From: an uncultured Planctomycetota bacterium
GTDB taxonomy: Bacteria > Planctomycetota > UBA1135 > GCA-002686595
Reading direction: 5' to 3'
Assembly: GCA_903928115.1 (NCBI GenBank)
Contig: CAIYPP010000040.1
Span: 62,001 to 126,000 of the forward strand
DNA: 64,000 nucleotides
In this document: in pieces, positions 24,890 to 34,810 of the stretch
Numbering within the stretch: position 1 is the first letter of the stretch
How the letters are laid out: each line of letters starts with the position of its first letter
Notes under the pieces: generated by a model
Database searches by the model: none
Told to the model about the DNA's origin: nothing
The model's input: only the letters and a program-made list of their open reading frames with translations
Made by a program: the position numbers and the translations under genes

Positions 24890-25830
24890 TTCGGGGTCGC
24901 TTGCGGGGTTCCCACGCGCTGTCCGGCTTCGATGCGTGCACCGCGCAAGTACTCGGCGGCGGAGAGGGCACGCTTACCTGCCGCCTGCACGGTCACGAGC
25001 TCGAGCGCGTCGCGGCCACAAGCCACGATCCAGCGTTCCCCTGCTTCGAGCACGACGCCCGGCTCGCCCGCGAGTGCAACGACGCGCGCCGCGTGCACGC
25101 TGAGCTCGCGCCCCTTCGGATCGAGCATGCGTGCGAGCGGCCAAGGGTGATAGGCGCGCACCGCTCGCTCGAGTTCCGCCGCGTCCTTCGACCAGTCGAT
25201 CGCGCCGCGCTCCTTGCGGATCTTGCGCGCGTACGTCGCGCGCGAGCCGTCCTGCGGAGTGAAGACCGCGCGACCGCTTTCGAGCAGGTCGAGGGCTTCG
25301 ACCAACGCGTCGCCGCCGAGCACCGCGAGCGCGTCGAAGAGCTCGCCCGAAGTGTCGTTCGGTCCGATCGCGCGCTCCTTCGAGAGCAGCACGTCACCTT
25401 CGTCGAGCGCGAGCACGATGCGCTGAATCGACACGCCGGTCACCGCATCGCCCGCGAGCACCGCAGCTTGAATCGGCGAGGCCCCGCGCCAGCGCGGCAG
25501 CAACGAGCCGTGCACGTTGAGCGCACCGTGCGGCGCGAGCTCCAGCAACGCGGGCTTCAAGATCACTCCGTAGCTCGCGACCACGAGCACTTCAGGATCG
25601 AGTGCGCGCAGAGACGCGAGAAACTCTGGCGCATGCGGGTCTGCCGGCTGGTGCACCGCAATTTCGTGGGCGCGCGCTGCGCGCACGAGCTCGGATTCCT
25701 CGACCTCGCGGTTGCGGCCCTTGGGCTTGTCGGGGAGCGTCACCAAAGCGAGCGGCCGGTGCCCGGAGCGCACGAGGCGCTCGAACACCGGCGTCGCAAA
25801 AGGCGGCGAGCCGAGAAAGACCGTGCGCAA
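24886..25830 (-). CDS. fmt: Methionyl-tRNA formyltransferase
   Basis: The 314-residue enzyme starts VFLGSPPFATPVFERL and contains the formyl-transfer core. VLVVASYGVILKPALLEL is followed by NVHGSLLPRWRGASPIQ, with the Asn-His pair, and then a GVSIQRIVLALDEGDVL segment that supplies the conserved Asp. The C-terminal OB-like domain runs from about residue 205. It formylates Met-tRNA for initiation. The partner gene def is not adjacent here. Fmt lies between trxA (7-base gap) and rsmB (ATGA overlap). Confidence 0.95.
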   Translation of the reverse strand: MRTVFLGSPPFATPVFERLVRSGHRPLALVTLPDKPKGRNREVEESELVRAARAHEIAVHQPADPHAPEFLASLRALDPEVLVVASYGVILKPALLELAPHGALNVHGSLLPRWRGASPIQAAVLAGDAVTGVSIQRIVLALDEGDVLLSKERAIGPNDTSGELFDALAVLGGDALVEALDLLESGRAVFTPQDGSRATYARKIRKERGAIDWSKDAAELERAVRAYHPWPLARMLDPKGRELSVHAARVVALAGEPGVVLEAGERWIVACGRDALELVTVQAAGKRALSAAEYLRGARIEAGQRVGTPQATPK

Positions 25831-25837
25831 GGCGCGA

Positions 25838-26161
25838 TCAGATCTTCGACAGGACGAGCTGCTTGAACTGCTCGTAGGGCTTGCTGCCCACGATTTGGTG
25901 CACGACCTGACCGTTCTTGATGATCAGGAAGGTCGGGATCGCGTTGATGCCGTAGCGCGCCGGCACGTCAGGGTTGTCCTGCGTATTGAGCTTGAGAACC
26001 TTGAGCTTGCCGGCGGTCTCGTCGGCGAGCTTGTCCACGTACGGGCCCATGGCCTTGCAGGGGCCGCACCATTCGGCCCAGAAATCGACGAGGACGGGGA
26101 TGTCGCTCTTCAGGACTTGCGAGTCCCAGAGGCTGTCGGTGACGTCGGCGGCTTTGCTCAT
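25838..26161 (-). CDS. trxA: Thioredoxin
   Basis: A 107-residue single-domain thioredoxin: PVLVDFWAEWCGPCKAMGP with the WCGPC active site, the cis-proline loop INAIPTFLII, and GQVVHQIVGSKP. No signal peptide is present, so it is the cytoplasmic protein-disulfide reductant. The start MSKAAD is normal for the family. The gene lies 7 bases from fmt and 105 bases after scpA; the gap holds no clear promoter or terminator that I can identify. Confidence 0.96.
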   Translation of the reverse strand: MSKAADVTDSLWDSQVLKSDIPVLVDFWAEWCGPCKAMGPYVDKLADETAGKLKVLKLNTQDNPDVPARYGINAIPTFLIIKNGQVVHQIVGSKPYEQFKQLVLSKI

Positions 26162-26266
26162 AGCGGGGGAGAAGAGGCGGGTGTTGGTTGCTCAGTGGGC
26201 GCGGCGCGGCCCGGAGGACGGAGAATATGGGACGCGGAGCGGCGCGAGTCCACCCCCGGCACGCGC

Positions 26267-27241
26267 TCAGACTTGCGCGTCGTCGGCCGCCGCGTCGGTC
26301 GCGCCTTCGGGCTCGGACGCCTCGGCGCCCGGGGCCGCGGTCAGCGGCAGCGGCAGGTCGTCGTCTTCGAGATCCTCGAACACGTCGTGCACGGGCTCGC
26401 GCGGCGGCGCGGGCTCTGCCGAAGCCGCGGCCGGAGCCGCGTCGGGGTCTTCGATGCGCTCGTCCTCGAACTCCGTCTGGCGCACGATGCTGTCGAGGTC
26501 GTCTCCGAGGTCCTCGCGCAGCGAGATCGTGATGTCGGTGTCCTTCGACTCCTGCCGTGCGCGCACCGCGCCGAGCTTCACGAGCTCCAAGAGCGCGCAG
26601 AACGCGCCGATCAGCGTGCCGCGGCTGGCGCCGCCCTTCTGCACCGTTTCGTCGACGAGCTCGCGCAGCGACATCGAGCGGCGCGCCTTGACGCTGCGCA
26701 CGAGCTCCTCGACGTAGAAGCGCAGCGGGCGATGCTCGGTCGCGATCACCATCGGCTTGTTGGCCAGAGTCTCGCGCATCAGGCGCGAGAACGCGGCGAA
26801 CAGGTCCCAATGGCCGAGGTCTTCGAGGTCGAGGCCCGGCTCGGCGGGCTCCTCGGCGCGGAAGCCGCGCTCGTGCAGGCGGTGGCGCAGCTCGAAGCGA
26901 TCTTGCAAGTCGCGCGAGGCCTGCTTGAAGTGACGGTATTCGATCAGGCGCTGGATCAGCTCGTCGCGCGGGTCGAGCTCTTCGGCGAGATCGATGTTCT
27001 CGCTCGGCAGGAGCGAGCGCGACTTGATCGCCATCAGCGTCGCCGCCATCACGAGGAAGTCCGCCGCGACCTCCAAGTCGACGTCCTGCAGGTCCTTCAG
27101 GTAGCGCAAGTAGCCGTCGATGACCTTGTGCAGGTCGATGTCGTGGATCTCGACTTCCTGCTCCCGCACGAGGTGCAGCAAGAGGTCCATGGGGCCGGAG
27201 AAGACTTGCTCCAGCGAGACGGTGTAGTCGCGGCTCACCAT
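26267..27241 (-). CDS. scpA: Segregation and condensation protein A
   Basis: The 324-residue kleisin starts SRDYTVSLEQVFSGPMDLLL, then HLVREQEVEIHDIDLHKVID and YLKDLQDVDLEVAADFLVMAATLMAIKSR, the ScpA N-terminal signature. A winged-helix C-terminal domain lies near residues 175-235. About 75 extra residues at the C-terminus are acidic, Ala/Pro-rich and probably disordered. ScpA links SMC heads in the condensin complex. scpB is not adjacent, which is unusual; instead the gene overlaps a site-2 protease gene by 7 bases. Start ATG 27241 was chosen for the family N-terminus. Confidence 0.93.
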   Translation of the reverse strand: MVSRDYTVSLEQVFSGPMDLLLHLVREQEVEIHDIDLHKVIDGYLRYLKDLQDVDLEVAADFLVMAATLMAIKSRSLLPSENIDLAEELDPRDELIQRLIEYRHFKQASRDLQDRFELRHRLHERGFRAEEPAEPGLDLEDLGHWDLFAAFSRLMRETLANKPMVIATEHRPLRFYVEELVRSVKARRSMSLRELVDETVQKGGASRGTLIGAFCALLELVKLGAVRARQESKDTDITISLREDLGDDLDSIVRQTEFEDERIEDPDAAPAAASAEPAPPREPVHDVFEDLEDDDLPLPLTAAPGAEASEPEGATDAAADDAQV

Positions 27242-27981
27242 GATCCACCCGTGAGGAGGTCGACGAAGTTGAAGAGCTGGCGCGAGCCGTCGGCGAGCAG
27301 GCCGTTGAGGCCCGGCACCATGCGCAGGAGCGCCACGAGGGCGAACACGAGGAACAGACCGTAGTTCTCGAGCTGCTGGTAGGGCTCGCGCAGCCCGCTG
27401 GGCAAGAGCCACGCCATGACGCGCGAGCCGTCGAGCGGCGGAACGGGGATCAGGTTGAACACCGTGAGCGCGAGGTTGGCGTACAGCGAGAACTGCAGCA
27501 CCTCGAACAGGAGGTCGCCCTGCTGATAGGCGCCCTCATAGAAGGCCACCTTGAGGCCGAGCAGAAAGACGATCGAGAGCAGGAAGTTCGTCGCCGGACC
27601 GGCGAGAGCCACGAACATCATGTCGCGCAGCGGGTGACGCAGGCGGTGGTAGCTCACCGGCACCGGCTTCGCTCCGCCGAACGCGGGCATGCCCATCAGC
27701 ATCAGGATGCCCGGCAGCAAGATCGTCATGAACAGATCGATCGAGGGCAGCGGGTTCAGGGTGATGCGCCCGAGGTCCTTGGCCGTCGGGTCGCCGCACT
27801 TCCACGCCACCCAGGCGTGCGCGGCCTCGTGAAGCGTGAGCGAGAGGACCACGAAGACCACCACGAAGGCGATCTGGAGCACCTCGACCGAGCCCGAGCT
27901 CAGGGATTGAGGAAGCGGGGCGGCCGTGCACAGGAGGGCTGCGCAGAGGGTCGGGACGTGGGGTCGCAGCCGGGAGAGCAC
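27235..27981 (-). CDS. Site-2 protease family (M50) membrane metalloprotease
   Basis: The 248-residue protein has five or six membrane helices. The zinc motif LTLHEAAHAWVAW gives His51, Glu52 and His55, and the third-ligand segment is FNLIPVPPLDGSRV, as in the compact rhomboid-length M50 group (not the PDZ-containing RseP type). KDLGRITLNPLP is also typical of this group. It should cut membrane-spanning substrates within the bilayer; the target is unknown. It starts with GTG 27981 and is divergent from kdsD. The 7-base overlap with scpA mirrors the scpAB-linked site-2 protease genes of many bacteria. Confidence 0.92.
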   Translation of the reverse strand: MLSRLRPHVPTLCAALLCTAAPLPQSLSSGSVEVLQIAFVVVFVVLSLTLHEAAHAWVAWKCGDPTAKDLGRITLNPLPSIDLFMTILLPGILMLMGMPAFGGAKPVPVSYHRLRHPLRDMMFVALAGPATNFLLSIVFLLGLKVAFYEGAYQQGDLLFEVLQFSLYANLALTVFNLIPVPPLDGSRVMAWLLPSGLREPYQQLENYGLFLVFALVALLRMVPGLNGLLADGSRQLFNFVDLLTGGSW

Positions 27982-28127
27982 GATGCGGATCGAGAACGCG
28001 CGGCGGGGCCTGCGCGGCGCGGTTTATAGCACAGCGCGGCCCTCGGGCGGGGCTGCGACGGATGCGCTATCCTCGGGCCGCCTCCATGAGCGCCGACCCG
28101 CGAACCCCGACGCAAGAACGCCGACCG

Positions 28128-29147
28128 ATGGCCGACTCCGCCCCCATCGACCCCGCCCCGCTCGGCAAGTCCGGCGGCCCCGCCGATCGCTTGGAGCGCG
28201 CCCGCGAGGTGATCCGCGTCGAAGCGCGCACCATCGCGCGCCTCGAGACCCTGCTCGACCAGCGCTTCGTCGCCGCCATCGACCTGCTCCTCGCCTGCAA
28301 GGGAACCGTGGTCTGCACGGGCATGGGCAAGGCCGGCCTGATCGCGCAGAAGGTCTCGGCCACGCTGGCGAGCACGGGCACCGACTCGATCTTCCTGCAC
28401 CCCGCCGAGGCTCTCCACGGCGACCTCGGCCGCATCCGCTCCGGCGACGTCCTCCTCGCGCTCTCCAACTCCGGCGAGACCGCCGAGGTCAAGGTCGTGG
28501 TCCCCGTGGCCCGCAAGATCGGCGCCAAGGTGATCACCCTCACGGGCAACCCGAGCTCGGGCCTCGCTCAGCTCTCCGACGTCGTGCTCGACATCGGCCG
28601 CGTCGACGAGGCCTGCCCGCTCGGCCTCGCCCCCACGGCGAGCACGTCCGCGATGTTGGCCCTGGGCGATGCCGTGGCCATGGTGCTCTCCGCCGAGCGC
28701 CGCTTCAGCCGCGAGGAGTACGCCCTCTACCACCCCGCGGGCTCGCTCGGTCGCAAGCTGATGCGCGTCGCCGAGATCATGCGCCGCAACGCCGAGCTGC
28801 CGCTCGTCCAGGCCAGCTCCACGCTCGCGGCCACCCTGCGCGTGATGGGTCACACCCCCGGCAAGCCGGGCGCCGCCCTGATCGTCGGAGCCGACGGCCG
28901 CCTCGCCGGGATCTTCACCGACGGCGACCTGCGCCGCCTCGTGGCCGAGCGCGGAGAGCTGCGCCGCGAGGACGGAATCGAGAGCTTCATGACGCGCAAC
29001 CCCAAGGCGGTGCGCCCCGATCAGCTGCTCGAAGAAGCCGAGCGGCTCCTGCGCGAGTTCCGCGTCGACCAGATCCCCGTGCTCGACGCCGATGGACGTC
29101 CCGTGGGCCTGCTCGACGTGCAGGACATTCTCGACACGCGTCTCTAA
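28128..29147 (+). CDS. kdsD: D-arabinose-5-phosphate isomerase
   Basis: An N-terminal SIS domain (about 20-200) shows TVVCTGMGKAGLIAQKV, then LHPAEALHGDLGRI and LLALSNSGETAEV, and later CPLGLAPTASTSAMLALGD. These are the hallmark segments of KdsD/KpsF. Two CBS motifs fill the last 130 residues. It makes arabinose 5-phosphate for Kdo synthesis. ATG 28128 gives 339 residues, near the E. coli length; in-frame ATGs at 28086 and 28062 would add Pro/Arg-rich residues with no match. It is followed after 14 bases by kdsC and then by the LPS-transport fusion, which makes an LPS operon. Confidence 0.93.
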   Translation: MADSAPIDPAPLGKSGGPADRLERAREVIRVEARTIARLETLLDQRFVAAIDLLLACKGTVVCTGMGKAGLIAQKVSATLASTGTDSIFLHPAEALHGDLGRIRSGDVLLALSNSGETAEVKVVVPVARKIGAKVITLTGNPSSGLAQLSDVVLDIGRVDEACPLGLAPTASTSAMLALGDAVAMVLSAERRFSREEYALYHPAGSLGRKLMRVAEIMRRNAELPLVQASSTLAATLRVMGHTPGKPGAALIVGADGRLAGIFTDGDLRRLVAERGELRREDGIESFMTRNPKAVRPDQLLEEAERLLREFRVDQIPVLDADGRPVGLLDVQDILDTRL

Positions 29148-29161
29148 GCTCTGCCCCCGCG

Positions 29162-29701
29162 ATGAAGGGGGATGGAGTGGAGCCGCGCCTCGCGGAGCTG
29201 CTGCGGCCGGTGCGCCTCGTGGCGCTCGATGTCGACGGGACGCTCACCGACGGTGCCGTCACGGTGAGCGCCGGCGGCGAGTCGCTGCGCTTCTCGGTCG
29301 TCGATGGCTTCGGCATCAAGGAGCTCCAGCGCGCTGGCATCACGGTCGCGTGGATCACCGGCCGCAACTCCCCCGCCACGGTCGCGCGCGCCGAGGGCCT
29401 CGGCATCACGGAGCTCCACCTCGGGCAGCTCCACAAGACCGCCGCGCTGCGCGCGATCCAAGAGCGCCTCTCGATCGCCCCGCGCGAGACCGCGGCCATG
29501 GGCGACGACCTGCCGGACCTCTCGCTGCGTCCGTGCGTCGCATTCCTCGCCGCGCCCGCCAACGCGCGGCCCGAAGTCCTCTCGCGCGCTGACTTCGTGA
29601 CGCACGCCTCGGGCGGCTCCGGGGCTGTGCGCGAGCTCGCCGAGATGATCCTGCGCGCCCAAGGCCGCTGGTCGTCGATCGTCAGTTCCTACGGGGCATG
29701 A
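29162..29701 (+). CDS. kdsC: 3-deoxy-D-manno-octulosonate 8-phosphate phosphatase
   Basis: The 179-residue HAD phosphatase has the catalytic motif ALDVDGTLTDG (Asp23 nucleophile, Asp25), motif II in ITGRNSPATVARAEGLG, the Lys near ELHLGQLHKTAAL, and motif III in AAMGDDLPDLSL. It has no cap domain, as expected for KdsC (class C0), which works as a tetramer. It releases phosphate from Kdo8P. Its TGA overlaps the ATG of the next gene as ATGA, so it is coupled to the LPS-export protein. Confidence 0.93.
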   Translation: MKGDGVEPRLAELLRPVRLVALDVDGTLTDGAVTVSAGGESLRFSVVDGFGIKELQRAGITVAWITGRNSPATVARAEGLGITELHLGQLHKTAALRAIQERLSIAPRETAAMGDDLPDLSLRPCVAFLAAPANARPEVLSRADFVTHASGGSGAVRELAEMILRAQGRWSSIVSSYGA

Positions 29702-32700
29702 GGAAGCTCGTCGTCTTTCTCGTGTTGCTCGCGCTCGGCGCGGGCCTCGTGTGGTGGTTCGACACGCGGCGCGCGGCGGAGCCGACGCCCGCGGCATCGA
29801 AGCTCGAGGACGAGCCGCCGCGGTTGCCTGAGCCGCCGACGGGTGAGCTCACCGAGGTCGGACAGACCGCGGGCAAAGGCGCGCAGGTCGCGCTCTCCGG
29901 CCCGCTCGACATCTGGGCCAACGACACCAGCGATCCGGCGCAGCCCCGCAAGCGCTCCCATCTCATCGCCGAGGACAGCCGCACGCTCGGCGAGGGTGGC
30001 TTCGAGCTCGTCGGCACGACGTTCGAGCTCTTCGATCCGGTGAGCGGTGAGCGTGAAGCCACCGCGAAGGCGTCGCGCGCGAAGGCGCGGATCTTGGTTG
30101 AGCCCGCTCCGGCCCTCGACGAGACGTCGCCGATCGTGCTCGAGGATGCCGACGTGCGCTACGAGCGCGGCTCGCGCTTCGCGCCGCTGACCCTGCGCGT
30201 GCCGAAGCTCGAGTCCGTCGTAGCACTCGAACGCGCCTCTTCCGCGGAGGTGCTCGTGATCGAGGGACGCGGACTCAACGTCTCCGGACGCGGGCTCGCG
30301 CTTGAGCGCAAGGCAGAGTCTTTCACGATCGAGAACGAGCCGCGGGCCCGCGTACTGCTCGACGATGGTTCCGCGGCGATGCTCCAGTCCTCGGGCCGAC
30401 TCGTCGTGCGCTCGCGCGACGACCTTGGACCTGAGACGGTGGAACTCGACCTCGAAGGCGACGCGCAGCTGCAACTTGAAGGCGGCTCTGCGCTGAAGCT
30501 CAGAGCTGACTCGATTCGCCTATTCGGAGCTCTCGAACGCACCGAGGGCTCTCGGATGCGTCCCTTGCGAGCCGAAGCGACGGGGCACGTCGTCGTCCAG
30601 CCTGCGGAAGGACTTGCCCGTGCAGACCGGCTCCTGATGGAGTTCGACGAGACTGGTCGTCCCAGTCGCGCGACCCTCGACGGCTCACCCGAGCTCGAAG
30701 CGTCGCTGCGCGGCGAAAAACTTGCGGACGTTCCGTCGGAGCTGCTGCGCGAAGGCGACACGCTGACGCTGTTGCTCGACGGCGCGGGGCCGCTGGAGCT
30801 GGGGCTCGGCCGCTCGCGCTCATTTCTGTTCACCGGTCCGGCTCGTCTGAGGATGCCTGCCGTTGGCGCGACCCTTCTGTGCGACGGAGCGATCCGCGGC
30901 GACCTCGGCGAAGCCGAATCGGATCGAAGCGCTGCGCACGAGCTCGTCGCTGAAGGCAACGTGCGCTTCAACTACGAGCAGTCGACGCTGACCACCCAAG
31001 CGCTGCGCGTCGCCTCGTTCTACGGCGCGAAAGGCGCGAACGCGGTGCGCCTGTCGACCGAATCCGATACGCGCATCGTTGGAACGCTGCCCTCCGGCGA
31101 GAGCGTCGATGTGTTTGCGCGCGGAGGCCTTGTCGCCGAGCAACGTCAGGGCCTGCTCTTCCTTCCGCTCGCCCGCGAGGTGGACTTCTCGCTCGGCGGG
31201 CCGCGCGCACTGCGCGGAAAGGCGCGGCGTGTCGAAGACCTCGATGTCGAGCGGGCTCGGCTCGTGGCGCTCGGCGACGTCGAGGTCGAGTTGCCGGAGG
31301 GGAAGGGCCGCGGCGAGCGCTTCGAAGCACGCTCCGCGCAATCGGGCGAGCTCTCGGGAACCGACGAGGTGCCCGCACGGGTGGATGTCGCCGACGGCTG
31401 GTTCGAAGCGCGCTTCATCGACCTCGAGCCCCACCAGCTCGACGCGCGCGGCAGAGCGCACGCTTTTCTGCAGAGCCCCGGCCTCTCGCACGAGCTGCGT
31501 GCCGGTTGGATCGTCCTCCAGCGCGGCGTGGCCCTCGAAGACGTCGAGGAAGTGCCCGAGCTGATCTTGGATGCCGGCGAGTCCGTGCGCGTCGTGCGCA
31601 TGGACGACGAGGAGAAGCTCTCGCTCTCCACGGAGCGCTTCCACGCCGAGGCACGCGGTGTTTCCGAGACGGAGTTCGAGCCGTCGCTGATGGTCGCGCT
31701 GGGCGAGACGAGCTTCGCGCTCGACGACGGTGCGCCGAAGTACTCCGGTCGCGGGCATCGGCTCGAGCTGCGCGCCGATCGTACGGGTCGGCTGGAGCCG
31801 GACGGCTCCGGTGAGAAAGTCGCGTTGTCGGGCCGTATCGGTCAGCGCGCGGAGACGCTCGACGTGCTCGCGAACCGCATCGACTTCGGACCTGAGCGCT
31901 TGGTCGCCGCGGGCTTTGAGGTCGAGTTCGACGGCATGGCGTCGGGCCTCGCCGGAGACAGCGCGGGAGCGGGCTCGAAGAAGCTGCGGGCGATCGGCGG
32001 CCTCATGTCGATCGACGAGACGCAGGTCACGCTGTCGGAGGGCGTCTACCTCGGTGGTGCGGATCAGGAGGGACAGCCGTGGTCCATCGACGCAGACCTG
32101 CTCGTGCTGCGCGGCTCGCGCCAAGACGAGGAGGCCGAAGAAGGCTCCCCCACGATTTCGTGGGTCGATCTCGTCGCGCAGGGAACGGTGCGTCTCGATG
32201 CCGCGGGAGTCGGCCGTGCGCAAGCGGATGTGATCACGATCGAGCAGGCGTCGCGCCGTCTGGCACTGCTCGGGGAGCCAGGCGGCACAGAGGCTCGCGA
32301 GGCCAGCATCGAGCGCAGCGGGACCACTTGGTCTTCGCCGTCGTTCACGCTCGACCTCTCGACGGGCTTCCTGCAGTCAGAGGCTGGTTCGGTGCGCTCG
32401 TCGCCGGACGAGCTGGAGAGCTGGTCGCTCTCCTACGACGCTCTCGAGCCGATCCCGATGGAAGATCGCACCGCGCTCGTGTTCCGTCAGCCGGTCTTCC
32501 GCGACGGCGCCAACGTGCTGCGCGCGAACTGGGCCCTCTTGTGGGTGGACACGACGCGCTGGCGCGAGCTCGCGTCCGATGCCTCGCGCGAGCCCACTTT
32601 GGTCGACGATCCCGACACGATGGCGACCGAACGCGTCGCGCTCCGTGCTTTCGGAGGCTTTTCGCTACGCAACGCGTCCTCGTGGCTGCAAGAGCTCTAC

Positions 32701-34767
32701 CTCGACGGCGACGTCGAGTACCGCATTGGCGACCAGCGCAAGGCGCGCGCTGAGGCGATTTACCTCGACATGGTGGACGGCCATGGCTGGGTCCACGAGT
32801 TCGTGTTGGACGTCGACCTTCCGCTCGGCGGACGGAGCTACAAGTTGAAGGTGCAGGCTGGGTGGCTGCGAACCTCGGCGGACGGCTCGATGAGGGCCAA
32901 CAACGCACTTGCGACCACCTGTCAGCACGACGTGCCGGACTACGAGATCAAGATCGGAAGCTTCAGCATCTTGCCGCGCTTCAAGACGGTCGAGCAGCGC
33001 AACCCCAACACCGGCCGACTCGAAGAAGTGTCCGAGCGCGACGGCTGGGATTTCCAGCTCGACGACAACGAGATCACGGTCGCAGGCGACATGGGAATCC
33101 CCTTGCCGCGCATCGCGGGACCGATGACGAACGACTACAAGCTCGATCGCGACGCGCTCTCTGTCGGCGGGTTCCGCCTACCTTCGTTCGGTAGCGATTC
33201 AAAGCTTGGCACTTTCATTTCGGCCAGCATCAGCGGCGAGCTGGGCTGGATCGGCGACGGCTTCCGCTGGTTGGCAGAGAAGCTCTCCCCGGACCTCAAC
33301 CTGCCTGATCAGCAGGGCAGCAATCGAGCCCGCGTCGACCTCACGAGCCGCGGGATCGTACTTGGCCTCGAAAGCGAAATCCGCGCCGGCGACCGCTACC
33401 AATACAACTTCAACCTCGACACGGTGTGGGACACTGGCCGCGACCGCGGCCTCGTGCGCGTAGACCCCTCGGACCGCAGCGATCTGCGTACGTGGTTCCA
33501 CAGTCGCGGACGCTTCAAGCTTGGTCGCGACGAGTGGATCGACACGGTCCTCACCTACCAGACAGACCCTGGCGTGCAAGCGGAGTTCTGGGAGTCGAGC
33601 TATCTCGCCTACGAGGAACGGGAGAACTTCGCATACTGGCGCAAGGTCGACGGACTCAACTTCTACAGCGCCACTGCGGAGGCTCGCATCGAGGACTTCC
33701 GCACGTCGGTGATCGACCAGCCTTCGCTCGGCTGGCTCTCCGGCCGCGCTGAGGTCGCGCGCGTCGCGGACCTCCCGATCGTCGCGAGCTCGAATGTCTC
33801 GATCGACAACCTTGCACGCTTCAACGGCGACCCCACGTATCAGGCACCCTTCGCGGATGGCCTCGGCAATCGTCAGGTGACCCGCCTGGACACGGGTCAT
33901 CGGATCGAAGTTCCTCTCAACATCAACTTCGTCGGCTTGCGAACCACACCGTTCCTCGAAGCGCGCGCAACGGGCTGGACCGAAAACCAAAGCGACAATT
34001 CGAGCGCGACCCGCACTGCGCTGATCGCAGGCGTCACCACCTCGACATCGGTGTGGCGCACCTTTGCCGACGGATCGCGCCATGTCGTGACGCCCTCGAT
34101 CGAAGTGCGTGGCGACGTCGTCTCGTCTGAGCACAACCTGCCCGTCGTCGAGTTCGACCTGCTCGACCGCTCCGTTCAGGGTCAGTTCGTCGACTTCAAT
34201 CTGCGCTCGCGCTGGGAAAGCCGTGAGCTCACGAGCGACCTCGACGTGGAAGTTTCACAGACGTGGGCCGACAACGTCGGCATCGGTCTGACCGATGGCT
34301 GGCTGCCGACCGCGACGCGCGTGAATTGGCTTTCTTCGTTCCGCGGCATTCCCTACGGCGTGATGCACGACGGCCGGTACGACACCGTCAGCGGTGAAAC
34401 AGACTACTCGCGAACGATCACCGGGATCGAGCCCTACGAAAGCTTGACGCTCGAAACTGGATACAACACGGGCCGCGACCGCTTAGGAGATCGGCTTTAC
34501 AACGCCTTGTCGGTCGGAGCGCGCTACGCGCTGTCTGCGAAGTGGGAGCTGGAAGGCCAGCAAACTTTCAGCGTTGGAGGAGAGGACGACCGTCTCGCCT
34601 ACTCGGTCAGCCTGCGGCGCTTTGGACACGACTTCGTGTTCGAGCTGCAAAACTCCTACGTGGCTGGCGAAGGCGTGGGCAGTCTGCGCTTCAACTTCAC
34701 GCCCAACTTCGCGTGGCGCCGCGACGGCTCAACGTTGCTCGATCGATGGCGCGCCGCGCGACGTTAG
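29698..34767 (+). CDS. Giant LPS-transport protein: LptC-like N-terminus, OstA-like repeats and LptD-like barrel in one chain
   Basis: The 1689-residue protein begins with an uncleaved-looking membrane helix (LVVFLVLLALGAGLVWWF, residues 4-21), as in LptC. An LptC/OstA-like beta region follows, and then about 850 residues of repeated short strands typical of the beta-jellyroll (OstA/LptA) fold. Near residue 1070 comes ATTCQHDVPDYEIKIGSFSI and RF, matching the LptD segment after its jellyroll. From there to the C-terminus the sequence alternates as in a large barrel (GSLRFNFTPNFAWRRDG near the end). It should bridge the inner and outer membranes and insert LPS. It follows kdsD and kdsC with an ATGA overlap. 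Whether the N-terminal helix is kept or cleaved decides if it truly spans both membranes. Confidence 0.8.
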   Translation: MRKLVVFLVLLALGAGLVWWFDTRRAAEPTPAASKLEDEPPRLPEPPTGELTEVGQTAGKGAQVALSGPLDIWANDTSDPAQPRKRSHLIAEDSRTLGEGGFELVGTTFELFDPVSGEREATAKASRAKARILVEPAPALDETSPIVLEDADVRYERGSRFAPLTLRVPKLESVVALERASSAEVLVIEGRGLNVSGRGLALERKAESFTIENEPRARVLLDDGSAAMLQSSGRLVVRSRDDLGPETVELDLEGDAQLQLEGGSALKLRADSIRLFGALERTEGSRMRPLRAEATGHVVVQPAEGLARADRLLMEFDETGRPSRATLDGSPELEASLRGEKLADVPSELLREGDTLTLLLDGAGPLELGLGRSRSFLFTGPARLRMPAVGATLLCDGAIRGDLGEAESDRSAAHELVAEGNVRFNYEQSTLTTQALRVASFYGAKGANAVRLSTESDTRIVGTLPSGESVDVFARGGLVAEQRQGLLFLPLAREVDFSLGGPRALRGKARRVEDLDVERARLVALGDVEVELPEGKGRGERFEARSAQSGELSGTDEVPARVDVADGWFEARFIDLEPHQLDARGRAHAFLQSPGLSHELRAGWIVLQRGVALEDVEEVPELILDAGESVRVVRMDDEEKLSLSTERFHAEARGVSETEFEPSLMVALGETSFALDDGAPKYSGRGHRLELRADRTGRLEPDGSGEKVALSGRIGQRAETLDVLANRIDFGPERLVAAGFEVEFDGMASGLAGDSAGAGSKKLRAIGGLMSIDETQVTLSEGVYLGGADQEGQPWSIDADLLVLRGSRQDEEAEEGSPTISWVDLVAQGTVRLDAAGVGRAQADVITIEQASRRLALLGEPGGTEAREASIERSGTTWSSPSFTLDLSTGFLQSEAGSVRSSPDELESWSLSYDALEPIPMEDRTALVFRQPVFRDGANVLRANWALLWVDTTRWRELASDASREPTLVDDPDTMATERVALRAFGGFSLRNASSWLQELYLDGDVEYRIGDQRKARAEAIYLDMVDGHGWVHEFVLDVDLPLGGRSYKLKVQAGWLRTSADGSMRANNALATTCQHDVPDYEIKIGSFSILPRFKTVEQRNPNTGRLEEVSERDGWDFQLDDNEITVAGDMGIPLPRIAGPMTNDYKLDRDALSVGGFRLPSFGSDSKLGTFISASISGELGWIGDGFRWLAEKLSPDLNLPDQQGSNRARVDLTSRGIVLGLESEIRAGDRYQYNFNLDTVWDTGRDRGLVRVDPSDRSDLRTWFHSRGRFKLGRDEWIDTVLTYQTDPGVQAEFWESSYLAYEERENFAYWRKVDGLNFYSATAEARIEDFRTSVIDQPSLGWLSGRAEVARVADLPIVASSNVSIDNLARFNGDPTYQAPFADGLGNRQVTRLDTGHRIEVPLNINFVGLRTTPFLEARATGWTENQSDNSSATRTALIAGVTTSTSVWRTFADGSRHVVTPSIEVRGDVVSSEHNLPVVEFDLLDRSVQGQFVDFNLRSRWESRELTSDLDVEVSQTWADNVGIGLTDGWLPTATRVNWLSSFRGIPYGVMHDGRYDTVSGETDYSRTITGIEPYESLTLETGYNTGRDRLGDRLYNALSVGARYALSAKWELEGQQTFSVGGEDDRLAYSVSLRRFGHDFVFELQNSYVAGEGVGSLRFNFTPNFAWRRDGSTLLDRWRAARR

Positions 34768-34810
34768 CCATGGCTCGCTGGTCCGGCTCCTTCGTTACAC
34801 TGAGTCAGGC

